DNA from: Mesostigma viride
Lineage: Eukaryota; Streptophyta; Mesostigmatophyceae; Mesostigmatales; Mesostigmataceae
Direction: 5' to 3'
Assembly (NCBI GenBank): GCA_009746045.1
Contig: RPFO01000412.1
Location: 284,992 to 348,991 of the forward strand
DNA length: 64,000 nucleotides
Shown here: positions 1 through 10,064 of the stretch, one piece after another
Layout of the letters: each line of letters starts with the position of its first letter
Numbering within the stretch: position 1 is the first letter of the stretch
Translations under genes and position numbers: made by a program
The notes under the pieces: generated by a model
Seen by the model: only the letters and a program-made list of their open reading frames with translations
Told to the model about the DNA's origin: nothing
Databases searched by the model: none

Positions 1-999
1 GTGGTGAATCATTGCCAACTTAAGCGTCAGGAGCCAGGAAAATTATTTATTACGTCCATATGGTGTGGCTTTCCATGGCTACCTCAAGGTAGCGTGAACA
101 TTGGTAATTATGGTAGGTGAGTGGTGGCGGCGGCCCTGGTATGCGCATGGGCCGACAATGGGTCGATAACGACAGCTGGTATGTTGGAACATGGTGCATG
201 CGCATGCATGACTCGGTACGGCATGGTATGACATGCACATGACACAATACTATAATCTGGTGAAGATAGTGACCAATGGTCCTAGTGCCATTGTACAACT
301 TGGCACATAGTCATAGTGTCCGTTCACGTAGGACAAATCCCACTTAGGTACTACTATCCGAGCATATCTATTTGTTAATTAGGGCTCGAATACAGTTGCC
401 CGTATTATAGATTTCTGCACGGTCAGCATAATGGGCATATTCAAGACAGGATTCTTGACAATGGTTGCAATGCAGCAATGTGTGAATATGGTTGGAAACG
501 GAGCTTTGTTAAAATTGGATAATGTTACAGCGCTCACACACTTGAGGCTTGTACACGCGCTTGCCAAGTCAAGGCAAAACACGTGAGGCGGGCTCGCAAG
601 AGATCTGCCCAAATGGCATTGGCCTATTGTTTATATACTTGTGCACTGTGCTTGCTAGTCAGTTGGATGGAGACTAGGGACGACGAAACAACTGCTGAAG
701 CTGAAAGCGAATGATGATTGTATTAGTAATAATACAATGAGAGAGCAATGGAAGCTGAGGGCTCAGAATGGAACGTCTGGGCAAACTCGGTGCTGCGGCA
801 CTCCCCAGTGCTACGCCTATATGCCTATGGCGGTGCTACCTGCAGCACCTCACCAGTGGACAAACTGTACACTGCAATGCCATGCGACCACGTCACTAGC
901 ATCAACTACACTCGGCCCGTCCAGAACCGGATAACCCGGTCTGGCGGGTCGAGCTAGAGTCTAGGCACAGTCTGGCACTAACCGCACATCGGTCCACAT

Positions 1000-1043
1000 G
1001 ACACCTCAGTACCGTACACCCTGCCGTACTGTACTGAGGTGTC
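1000..1043. repeat. Near-perfect hairpin
   Basis: The left arm GACACCTCAGTACCGTACA (1000-1018) pairs with the right arm CGTACTGTACTGAGGTGTC (1025-1043) around a six-base loop, with two mismatches. It could be a foldback relic or a transcribed stem-loop. Nothing nearby shows which. Confidence 0.7.
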
Positions 1044-1527
1044 CCGCTCAGCCGCGGTAGGCAATACGCGGCGCGCAGGCCGGAAATCCGTGTGTCAGCC
1101 TAAGCATCTCATCTAACTCCCATTATGTTTTCCTTTCAGGTTGAAGGCTAGCGACTTCAAGCCTGACCCTGCCCAGCTAGGAGACTGACTCCAAGCTGAC
1201 TGAGGTGCTGAGCAACTGACACCCATACTGCACATCTGGACTGAAAAAGATGGGCCCCAGAACTCGTGCAATACTTGTGATGGCATCACGTTTAGCTCAA
1301 CATGCCCGGGAGTTCCTCCTCCTCGCGAGCTCACAAGGGAGATAGCTATGCCTGTCTGCCTATCCAGGGAGTGCATCACCAGCCAAGAGAGCCATTGTAA
1401 AAATGCCAAGGTAACCGTTTAAGAGGTTCCATGTTGTTCCATCATCATCGCCCACTCAGAGAAAAAAATACCCAGCCAGGCTGGGTCAACTGAGCTCCGG
1501 TTACCTGCAACCTGAGGAGTGACAGTA

Positions 1528-1778
1528 GACAGGTTTATTGCACCCTGCACTGTCCATGTTGTACCTGCACAACATGTGAGGACCAGCCACCCCTGCCCTG
1601 CACAGAGGGCTGAAGTCCTAGTGACAGGTGACAGGACTATGACATCCTGGACCTGTCCACGTTGCACCTGCACAACGTGTGAGACCAGCCACCCCTGCCC
1701 TGCACATGGGTGACTGAAGTCCTGGTGACAGGTGACATGAATATTTCATCCTGCACCTGTGCTGAGCACATTGTACTA
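1528..1778. repeat. Tandem repeat, about 103-bp unit, 2.4 copies
   Basis: Two full units start at 1528 and 1630 and a partial third at 1734, each opening with GACAGG or GACATG. Shared blocks include CCAGCCACCCCTGCCCTGCA and TGAAGTCCT.GTGACAGGT. The units differ by point changes and small indels, so this is an old duplication. No coding function is visible. Confidence 0.7.
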
Positions 1779-2182
1779 GACAACATGACAGCACCCATGC
1801 CTTTACTGCCACTGAACAGTGAGGCCAGGTGGCCCAGGAGAGCCACAGTGAACTGTGATCCTGGGTAACCACCTGTCAAGGGAGCTTTGACCCTCCACTT
1901 GAATGGGAGGCACCTGAGCCACTGAGCTCAAGGCCAATCCACCAAAGGCATACACCCTAGTGGAGAAAGAATGTGAGGTACATCCCCTGCCCACCTATGA
2001 AGGTGGGCAGAACGAAATTCCATGGTGTTGAAAAAATCAAAACAGATTTTATTGGGCATAGGGCACGCAGATGTATGAAAACAGACTCCAACCAACCCCC
2101 CTTGCTGGAAGCCACAACCTACCCCTTGGACCTGCCCAAGGGGTACTGGGTGACCTAGGCGGCCCTGGTGAACAGGACCCTG

Positions 2183-3903
2183 CTAGGCGTCCCCCCTATG
2201 GGGCAGGGTTGCCTGCTTGCCAATAGGGTTCATCAAGTGGTACAACAGCTGGTATTGGTCAGCTGCCTGCTGAGGCACTTTAGTGATGCATGTCAGCAGC
2301 GTTGTGTTGCTTCCCACGTGACGGGTGGACTCCCAGTAGGTGGACTCCTGTTTGAGGACCACCCAGTCAAGGTCAGTGTGCACAGCATAGGGGTTAGCAA
2401 GGAAACTGAGGACTGACTGACTGTCAGTGAGGCAAGTGTGCCACCACCCCAGCATTGCTGCCTGCTTGCATCTGCAACCAAACCAGCACATGATTCAAGT
2501 ACCTGGCATGAAGCACTGCTGACACCACTGCCCTGCACTCAGCAGCATTGCTGCTGACAGCCTTGCGTCTATGCAACCGGCTTGTACCATGAAATGAGAG
2601 ACAAGGGTGCATCATCATTCTGCACAAAATACAAGCCTGACTCCCTTGCCTGCAACTTGGTAATCTGCCTGGACTCCATGGAACTATCCATCATAGCTTG
2701 GATGTGAATGGTTTTGTGGAGATCCAAGGAGTGCAAGATAAGGGGAGGGCCTTCCTGGAGAGTTTTGGTGATGGCTTTGTGACCTACTTGCATCAAGACA
2801 TCATCATCAACTCTGCTAACCACAGCCAGGTGAGGTGCACACGTTGAGCACAACCACCCCAGCTTGCCTCTAATGGTAGGACAGGCTCCAGGTTTGATTT
2901 TTGTTTTGCAAACCTCCAAGCAGCTGCGCATGTAATCATTGGGAGAGTAGAGTGCACACACCCCACTGGTTTTGATGCTGCTGGAGTTGTAACATTGTGC
3001 CACAAAATTTTATGGCAGTGGTGCCCAGCTCTACTTGCTTGCCAATCTCAAAATGCTGTGACACTTGTTGAATAAAATCATCCACAGCACGCCTTGGCCC
3101 AGCAATCAGCTGATCATCCCCATGCCACACAAAGGTGAGAATACCATGAGGGTGTAAAGAAGCAAGGTCTATGTCATCATATCTAGCCCCTAGCTTTTCA
3201 AACACAGCCTGAGCTGAACATCCTGAAAATTCGAGGAGCTGATTGCAGCCCTTCAACACCTATGTGGCTTTCAGGTACTGCTGAGGGATGTGTTTTGCCC
3301 AAACTCTGGGAGTGGAGACTACATACACCTGACCATGCCACACTTGTTGTGCTATCTCAGGTGAGCCTTTCAAGAAAGCCCTTTTAATGTCTGTAGCCTT
3401 ACTACATAGTCATTCCCCATCATTGAGGATGACCCACAAAGACAGACAGCAAGATTTTTAAGGACGTTTGCTGAATGCCTGGCGTGTACAACTCTGCCTC
3501 TGTCAGATCAGTGGTGCCCTTGAACTTTCACACAAGGTCGAGCATGGAAAATGACTGACCCATCTGCTGCTGGCTTATGTTTACACACAAACTTCAGGCG
3601 CAAGTGCTTGCACCCTGCAGGCTTTTTGTCAATAGGTGTGACAGGTGGAGTATGAGAAGGACTAAGAGGATCTGGCACTACCCATTCTTCCCTGGCCTTG
3701 TTAAAGGCCTCCACCCATTTTAGGAATCCTATGTGTGTGCGACAGTCTTGCTCTATCTGTTCATAAGAAAGAGGAGACACTTTTTGGCACATCATGTCTA
3801 CCCAATCCAAATGAGTTGGATGAATGTTTTGGTTGTGAACCAAGTCTGCCACACAGGTTCTTGCCCTGGGGCATACTTGGGTGTAGCAAATTTTACAGAA
3901 CAA
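2183..3903 (-). pseudogene. Decayed Ty1/copia-type pol (RT and RNase H)
   Basis: Minus-strand fragments in changing frames add up to a copia-style pol. Near 3500-3620 lies the RT opening (KFVCKHKPAADGSVIFHARP, like the family pattern W.f..K...dG....ARlv). At about 3100-3150 is the catalytic segment FVWHGDDQLIAG with the paired aspartates, followed by FCGTMLQL. At 2830-2870 is the connection (RGKLGWLCSTCAPHLAVVS), and at 2430-2560 an RNase H portion (SSNAAECRAVVSAVLHARYL, TDSQSVLSFL). At least three frame changes and no integrase or gag mean it is not functional. The upstream (higher-coordinate) part stops at about 3990, where gypsy sequence begins. Confidence 0.8.
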
Positions 3904-4129
3904 TGTTTGGGGTTAAGAAGGTTTTCCAAGAGAAATTTGAAATGATTCAGATCAAACACCACCCATGTCCTGGATGGATTAGTCTATCACTGAGATGAGG
4001 AACACCGGGTAGGGAACAGAGAAAAGGAGTGCTGCATAGAATCTCGGGTGTTAAATTCTCCAACATCCTCTCTTCCTTTTTCTTTTGTTGCTTTCTTCTT
4101 TTGATTCCTATTCCTTTACGTAATTAAAG

Positions 4130-5853
4130 ATGGATCCAGTGGGTGGAGATATGTCGCCTATACCTACCAATAATAATAATAATACTACTACTAATAACAT
4201 TAACAATAACAATACTCGTGGTAACCGACGGGACTCCTTGGAAACGGTACACCATCTCACTCCTCAAGGTATTCTGCGTACCTCACCGCCTTCTCCTGTG
4301 CTGGTGGTCGCCGTCGTCCCTCAATTACCCCACCTACCTATGAACAACGTATTTCCCAAGTCAGATTTAGTGAGGAACCTTCTTTCGTTGTGAACCAGGC
4401 CCCTGCCCCTTCTGCAACCTTGGCTCACCCCTCCAGCAGGTCCTCACACACTAACAATGCTCCTAGGCCTCCTTCCCACCCTGTGCCTTCAATGCCTGCT
4501 ATTAACACGGGTCGTACCTCGGCCCCTGTCGGCCCTTCTGGGCGCCCTAGTGCAGTCCCCTTTTTCCCACCTGCTTCCTGGTCCTACCCTGAGACGGCCT
4601 ATGAGGCTGCCCAGGTTCCTACCCGTGTGGCTGATTTAGAAGTTAATAATGATTTCAGTACCATGCCCCTAGATGATAGGAATTATGATCATTTTGCCTA
4701 TTCCTCTCTTCGTGAGCAATATACTGTCCCCTTCTCCTATGGGCACCATCCGGAAACGGTGGCTCCCTCTAGACCCCTACCCAAGACTTTTCCTATCCCT
4801 TCCTTCTATCCCGCTTATGTAGCAGTGGAAGATAGTGGCCCTATGGGAAAAACTGATTCTTCTAATCCCCCTAAGCCTCCTGCTCTTCCCCTCTTTGCCA
4901 ACCTTCCTAAGCTGGATGTCAAGTCTACCCCTCAACAGTTTTTCACCTTCATTATGTTGCTCACCCAGAACACAGAGTCCTGGCAGAACCACAATAGGTG
5001 GCGCCTCTCTGATGCTGTACTAGTTCCTCATTATCTTACTACCTGCATTACTCCTGAACTTGCTAACCTCATCCAGTGTGAGTCTCTTGCCTCTCATGCC
5101 TACCCAAACTCTGTAGCAGAATTGTTCAAGCGTTTAGAGAACCATTTAGTCCCTCCCGATGCAGATTGGCAGGATAGATTATCCTTTGGCACCTTGCAGC
5201 AGGGTACCAAGTCCTTCAAAGAATATATGAAAGAGTTTGATGCTCAGATGGTACGAATTAGGGATTTGTCGGGTGCAGAAGTACGTGCTCGCTTCCTTCA
5301 GGGCCTCAGTAGACCCTTATTGCGTGAAGTCAAGCGCCAGTTCTCTGCCTACCGTTTTACTGACCTGCCCCTCAAGCATGTGCGCAGCATCTTTTACGAG
5401 TAGCAGATTTCTTCTCCACACCTTCTCTTCCTACCCGTTCCCGTATTAATAATATAGCCTTACCCCTGAGGAGGAAACTCCTATGTAGAAGAATTAGATA
5501 TCTGTGTGACTGACCTTTCAGCTCTGGATGTCTCTCATATTACCTGCTATCATTGTAAGGAAGTAGGTCACTTAAACGTGAGTGCCCCAAGTTCCTTTCG
5601 GGTGCTCCCCCTCATCCCGACGCTCGCCCTCCTCGTACCCCTCAGCGTGCTCCTATTCGTCCCACTTCAGGACGCATTCCTTCAGCTACCCCTAGTAGGC
5701 TGAATGCTGTGCAGACAGGATCCCCAGGGTTCCCCTATGATAATCAGGCTCCCGCACCCTCTTCAATCCCTCGTGACCCTCCAGCAGTGGCTTTTCCGCC
5801 AGGGTCTTCTTCGGGGTTCGTTCCTATGGATTTGGGGGGGGAGGGGGAACAGT
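4130..5853 (+). pseudogene. gag: Gypsy gag (capsid region and zinc knuckle), frameshifted
   Basis: Gag would form the virus-like particle. The frame opens at 4130 with an Asn-rich N-terminus, changes frame near 4280, and continues to 5403 through a capsid-like domain: about 4890-5390 includes FKEYMKEFDAQMVRIRDLSG and ARFLQGLSRPLLREVKRQ, typical of the retrotransposon gag family. A further frame change leads to a CCHC zinc knuckle that begins CYHCKEVGHL at about 5536. A one-base shift inside the knuckle stops the last cysteine being read in frame. The Pro/Ser-rich tail ends at a stop near 5853, before pol in another frame. With three shifts this copy probably makes no normal Gag. Some shifts could be sequence errors. 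Confidence 0.8.
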
Positions 5854-5917
5854 AGGCCTGTCAGCCGGGGGTAACCTGGACAGGTCCTTAGATAGTACCC
5901 CAGATATTAATTTTTGC

Positions 5918-8900
5918 TTGCCTGTTTTTATAACCTCTGTAGGAGCTGAATCATCCCTACCACTACGTGTGCGTCCTCTTATGTTCTTGAATGGTGGTTT
6001 AACCGTCCCTCACACTGTTGTAGACCCCTTCTTGCATGCTGATGAACTCTTGAATGTCTCTGTGTTGGTAGATAGCGGTGCGGCTAGCTCCTTTGTGAGC
6101 GAGGCCCTAGTTAGACGTTTAGGACTAGTCCCTACCCCTCACACCAAACCCGTTACTGTTCATTATGCTGATGGTCGCACCAGTCATTCCCCGGGTACGG
6201 TGTCCCTTCCCATGGTTATACAAGGACGTACTGTCAACCTGACGGCCACTATAGGCCCTATCACTACCGCTGATGTATTACTAGGATTAGATTGGCACCA
6301 GGATAATAAGATTACTATTAATTATGATACCATGGTCATTTGGTTTCCAGATAGCTCTTACTGGGTACCTGAACGTCATTATAGATTGGAAAATTTATCC
6401 TTGGTAGATATTACTCCTCCTACACCTGTTGATCCTCCTGTAAGACCTATACCTGAAGTAATAATGTCAAATGACGAATTACGTTCTGAATTAAAGCAAA
6501 ATGGATACCTATTATGTATGTTCCTTCAGTTAGAAGTACAACAGATACCTATCACTAACAATAGTGTGGATATAGATGTAAATACAGTGGATACAATAGG
6601 AGTAGGATTTACTGAAAATGAAATAGTAAGATACATGGCTGTGATAGATTCCTCAAAAGTATTTGAAGAAAAGACTCCTTCTTATCCTCCTCCTCGTTCT
6701 GTTTTACACCGTGTAGTTATCAAGGACGGTGCAGTTCCTACGCACTCTCCGATGTATAGAATGGGCCCTACCGAGTTAAAGGAACTAAAACAGATTTTAG
6801 TGTCATTATTAGAAGCAGGATTGATAGAGCCTAGTAACTCCCCCTACTCAGCTGGTGTCCTGTTAGTTCCTAAGCCAAATGGCAAGTTTCGCCTAGTTAC
6901 TGATTATAGGAAGTTGAATGATATTACTGTGAAATCTAAATACCCTCTACCTCGTATTGACGATATATTTAATAAGGTTAAAGGTTCCACTTGTTTCACA
7001 GTACTGGATTGTGCGGATGGTTTTTGGCAGTTGCGGATAGCTCCTGAGGATTGCCATAAAACCGCCTTTGCTACCCCTTTTGGTCATTACCAGTTTAGAG
7101 TAGCGGCTATGGGACTCTGTAACTCGCCTGCCTCTTTTCAAATGTTAATGAATGAAGTGCTTAGACCTGTTATGGGAAATTCTCATCTTCCTCAGGTGTC
7201 CTCTGATCTAAAGGATCCCTCCTTCTCCTCTGTTTCTTTATCTGAGCATGACCGTTCTTGTGCTCAAGCTTACTTAGATGATATTCTTATTTACTCTCCT
7301 GATTTTGAAACGCACCTACGTGATTTAAAGAAAGTATTAGAAATAATGGCTGAAAATTCTTTGTGGGCGCGCCGTGCTAAAGTGCGTTCGGGTAGGAGTG
7401 TCCCATTTTTAGGGCACGTTCTGTCAGATGCCGGGGTCGCTACCGACCCGGATAAAACTAAGTCAATTCAGGAATGGCCTACTCCTACCGACGTTAAAGG
7501 TGTACGTAGTTTCCTAGGAATTGCTTCTTACTATAGGCGTTTTATCCCGCGTTTCGCCACTATAGCAGCCCCTATTAATCATTTATTAAAGAAGGATATC
7601 CCCTTTGTTTGGAGTAGTGAGTGTCAGTCTGCTTTTCAGTGCCTAAAATCCCTACTCCTTTCCCCTCCTGTACTCATCCTACCGGATACTACTAAACCCT
7701 TTGTTGTGGCTACAGATGCTAGTAAAGTAGCTATAGGTGGTGTCCTTCTCCAGGATCAGGGTCAGGGCTTACAGCCAATTGAATATATCTCTAGGACAAT
7801 GCTCCCTGCGGAGCGTAACTATCCCGTCCACCAGCAGGAACTCTTAGCGGTGGTGTATTGTTGCCACGCGTGGCAGCACTTCCTTAAAGGTGCTCAATTT
7901 GATGTCTGCCTGAATGAACCCTGTGAGCTAGATCCTTATAGGTTAGTTATCCAAACGGATCATCGTCCCCTTACCCATCTTCTCTCCCAACCCAACCTTA
8001 CCCCTCGGCAAGCGCGCTGGATGGAATTTTTAGCACAGTTTTCCCCTTTTAAACTTCAGTATGTCAAGGGTGTAGATAACATAGTACCAGATGCACTCTC
8101 TCGTCGTGCAGACTATTCCTTCTTCGAGGACCTTGATGTTCTCAATATTACTCTAGTTCCTACTACTATGGGTGTAACCCCTTATGGTGAACTACCTGAT
8201 GATGATTCCTATGCCTACCTCTTTCATACAGCTGTTCGCATGCCTGATCTCCTTTCTCACGTAGGACTCTCTCTCCCGTGTGAGGCCCTTCCTGTGGCCT
8301 CGGTGGGGGGGGAGGGGAAAAATAAAATTTCTATACCGCTTAGCCATATAGCGACTAGGTCAGGAAAGTCTTATGAAAACGTAGTCCCCCTAGGACCTCC
8401 CCTTCTCTTCGGCAAGGCGGTAGGAGATCTCTTTAAACCTGTTCTGGATACTTCTGTAGCGATGCCTACCTCTGATCTTGAACGCCTTATTAGTAGATTT
8501 ACGGCCACTGAGCCGGAAGCATTAGCTGCCATTGCTGCACATCCCCAACAATTAGGCAAGCACCCTTGTAAATTTGTAGGTGGGTTTTTATATGTGCAGA
8601 TAGCAGATTCTCCCCCTCAATGGCGCCTGTATGTCCCTCCTATCTGTCGCTCCTCCTTGCTCTTTGAGTTGCATGACTTAGCTGCTCACCAGGGTGGTAA
8701 ACGGGTACGGGACCTAGTAGCCCGCTCTTATTACTGGCCTTCCCTTTATAAGGATGTGGATGAGTATGTTAGAACTTGTCAATCTTGCCAGGAAATGAAA
8801 CCCAATAATGTAGGACAGATAGCAGAACCTAGGACCTTGCCTGACCCTATCATGCCTTGGGATTCTATCATGATGGATTTTGTAGGACCTTTTAGAAAGA

Positions 8901-9988
8901 ATGATAGGGGCAATGCCCAAATCCTTGTGTTCATAGATCGTTTTACTCGTATGTGCCATCTTGTGCCGTGTCCTTTAGAACTCACCGCACGTGATTGCGC
9001 ACGCCTATACCTCAATAATGTATATAGATATCATGGATTGAGTAGGCAGTTTATTAGTGATAAGGATAAATTATTTACCTCAGATTTTTGGCAGCAGTTT
9101 TTCGCTGCCATCGGTACCAAGGTTACCTACGGTACTGCCTACCACTCCTCCTCCTCTCATTTAGTAGAGCGTCTTAATAGAGTAGTAGAAGAAGCGCTTA
9201 GGCACTATGTTAATGGCTCGGGTAGTGATTGGGAGGATTATTTATGTTTGGTAGAGTTCTCCCTCAACAATTGTCCCCAAGCTGCGCATGGATATACGCC
9301 CTTCTTCTTAGATACTGGGAGACAGCCCCTTACCCCTACCTCTCTCTTAGCTAGTCCTCTACGGGACAAGGATGATGTGTCCCGAGATACTGTAGAAGGT
9401 GTACAGTCCTTACTAGATAGAATGAAAACTGCTCATGACCACGCGATCTCAGGGTATCAAAAAGCTCAGGCTAAGTACCTTGCTAGGTTGCGTGCCTCCT
9501 TAGATAGACGAGCACCTGAGATAGAAGTAGGAGATCTAGTATTAGTAGAAGGCCCCCGTGTTGGCCGTTTTGCTCATAAGTTTGAAGCAGAACTGAAGGT
9601 CAAACTTAGGCCTGCCTTCTTAGGACCCTTCCATGTGTTGTCTAGGGTAGGAAATTTCTTGTATAAGGTCGATATCCCTACCTCTTGGCAAACGCATTCA
9701 AACACCTTCCATAGGAGCCAGCTTAAACTGTACCACCCTAGTACGTTCGCTGGCAGGGAGTTAGCGCCTGCCCCTTTAGAGCATAATCCTGACACTGGGG
9801 AAGTAGAAGACGAAGTAGAAAGCATCGTGGCCCATCGAGATATCAAAAAGGGCCGCGGTACCCAGCGTCAGTATAAAGTGAAGTGGATGTATGCTCGTAG
9901 TGAAGTAGATAAGGTTTGGTATACGGAGAGTGAGCTAGATGGGTGTAGTCGCCTGCTGCAGGAATATAAAACCCTGCACAAGCTCTAG
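5918..9988 (+). CDS. pol: Gypsy Pol: protease-RT-RNase H-integrase-chromodomain
   Basis: Pol is a 1356-residue intact frame. In order: aspartic protease with VLVDSGAASSFVSEALVRR (residues about 48-66); reverse transcriptase with LVTDYRKLNDITVKSKYPLP, FTVLDCADGFWQLRIAPEDC and the catalytic AYLDDILIYS (about 450); RNase H starting FVVATDASKVAIGGVL; integrase with the HHCC zinc finger (HDLAAHQGGK... CQSCQ at about 910-955) and the catalytic core (MDFVGPF, FISDKDKLFTS, HLVERLNRVVEEALR); and a C-terminal chromodomain (about 1295-1350: QYKVKWMYARSEVDKVWY). A chromodomain places it near the chromoviruses, where it guides integration to marked chromatin. The first in-frame start-like codon is TTG, so Pol is probably made by frameshift from Gag. 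Its base order gives the empty site for two insertions in copy 2. Confidence 0.95.
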   Translation: MPVFITSVGAESSLPLRVRPLMFLNGGLTVPHTVVDPFLHADELLNVSVLVDSGAASSFVSEALVRRLGLVPTPHTKPVTVHYADGRTSHSPGTVSLPMVIQGRTVNLTATIGPITTADVLLGLDWHQDNKITINYDTMVIWFPDSSYWVPERHYRLENLSLVDITPPTPVDPPVRPIPEVIMSNDELRSELKQNGYLLCMFLQLEVQQIPITNNSVDIDVNTVDTIGVGFTENEIVRYMAVIDSSKVFEEKTPSYPPPRSVLHRVVIKDGAVPTHSPMYRMGPTELKELKQILVSLLEAGLIEPSNSPYSAGVLLVPKPNGKFRLVTDYRKLNDITVKSKYPLPRIDDIFNKVKGSTCFTVLDCADGFWQLRIAPEDCHKTAFATPFGHYQFRVAAMGLCNSPASFQMLMNEVLRPVMGNSHLPQVSSDLKDPSFSSVSLSEHDRSCAQAYLDDILIYSPDFETHLRDLKKVLEIMAENSLWARRAKVRSGRSVPFLGHVLSDAGVATDPDKTKSIQEWPTPTDVKGVRSFLGIASYYRRFIPRFATIAAPINHLLKKDIPFVWSSECQSAFQCLKSLLLSPPVLILPDTTKPFVVATDASKVAIGGVLLQDQGQGLQPIEYISRTMLPAERNYPVHQQELLAVVYCCHAWQHFLKGAQFDVCLNEPCELDPYRLVIQTDHRPLTHLLSQPNLTPRQARWMEFLAQFSPFKLQYVKGVDNIVPDALSRRADYSFFEDLDVLNITLVPTTMGVTPYGELPDDDSYAYLFHTAVRMPDLLSHVGLSLPCEALPVASVGGEGKNKISIPLSHIATRSGKSYENVVPLGPPLLFGKAVGDLFKPVLDTSVAMPTSDLERLISRFTATEPEALAAIAAHPQQLGKHPCKFVGGFLYVQIADSPPQWRLYVPPICRSSLLFELHDLAAHQGGKRVRDLVARSYYWPSLYKDVDEYVRTCQSCQEMKPNNVGQIAEPRTLPDPIMPWDSIMMDFVGPFRKNDRGNAQILVFIDRFTRMCHLVPCPLELTARDCARLYLNNVYRYHGLSRQFISDKDKLFTSDFWQQFFAAIGTKVTYGTAYHSSSSHLVERLNRVVEEALRHYVNGSGSDWEDYLCLVEFSLNNCPQAAHGYTPFFLDTGRQPLTPTSLLASPLRDKDDVSRDTVEGVQSLLDRMKTAHDHAISGYQKAQAKYLARLRASLDRRAPEIEVGDLVLVEGPRVGRFAHKFEAELKVKLRPAFLGPFHVLSRVGNFLYKVDIPTSWQTHSNTFHRSQLKLYHPSTFAGRELAPAPLEHNPDTGEVEDEVESIVAHRDIKKGRGTQRQYKVKWMYARSEVDKVWYTESELDGCSRLLQEYKTLHKL

Positions 9989-10064
9989 TCGTAGGCCTTC
10001 TCCTCTCTTATGTTATGTCTGCTGTCGACGGGTGGTTGGTTGTCCCCTCCCCTCCGCAGCCGTC

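Larger units (their letters stand above)
1..2182. other. Unassigned intergenic sequence
   Basis: I see no convincing gene here. Short open frames on both strands have low-complexity or overlapping translations and resemble no protein I know. The stretch holds one hairpin (1000-1043) and a short tandem repeat (1528-1778), given separately. It may be the downstream flank or 3' region of the minus-strand copia remnant that follows, but I found no LTR to show that. Confidence 0.4.
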
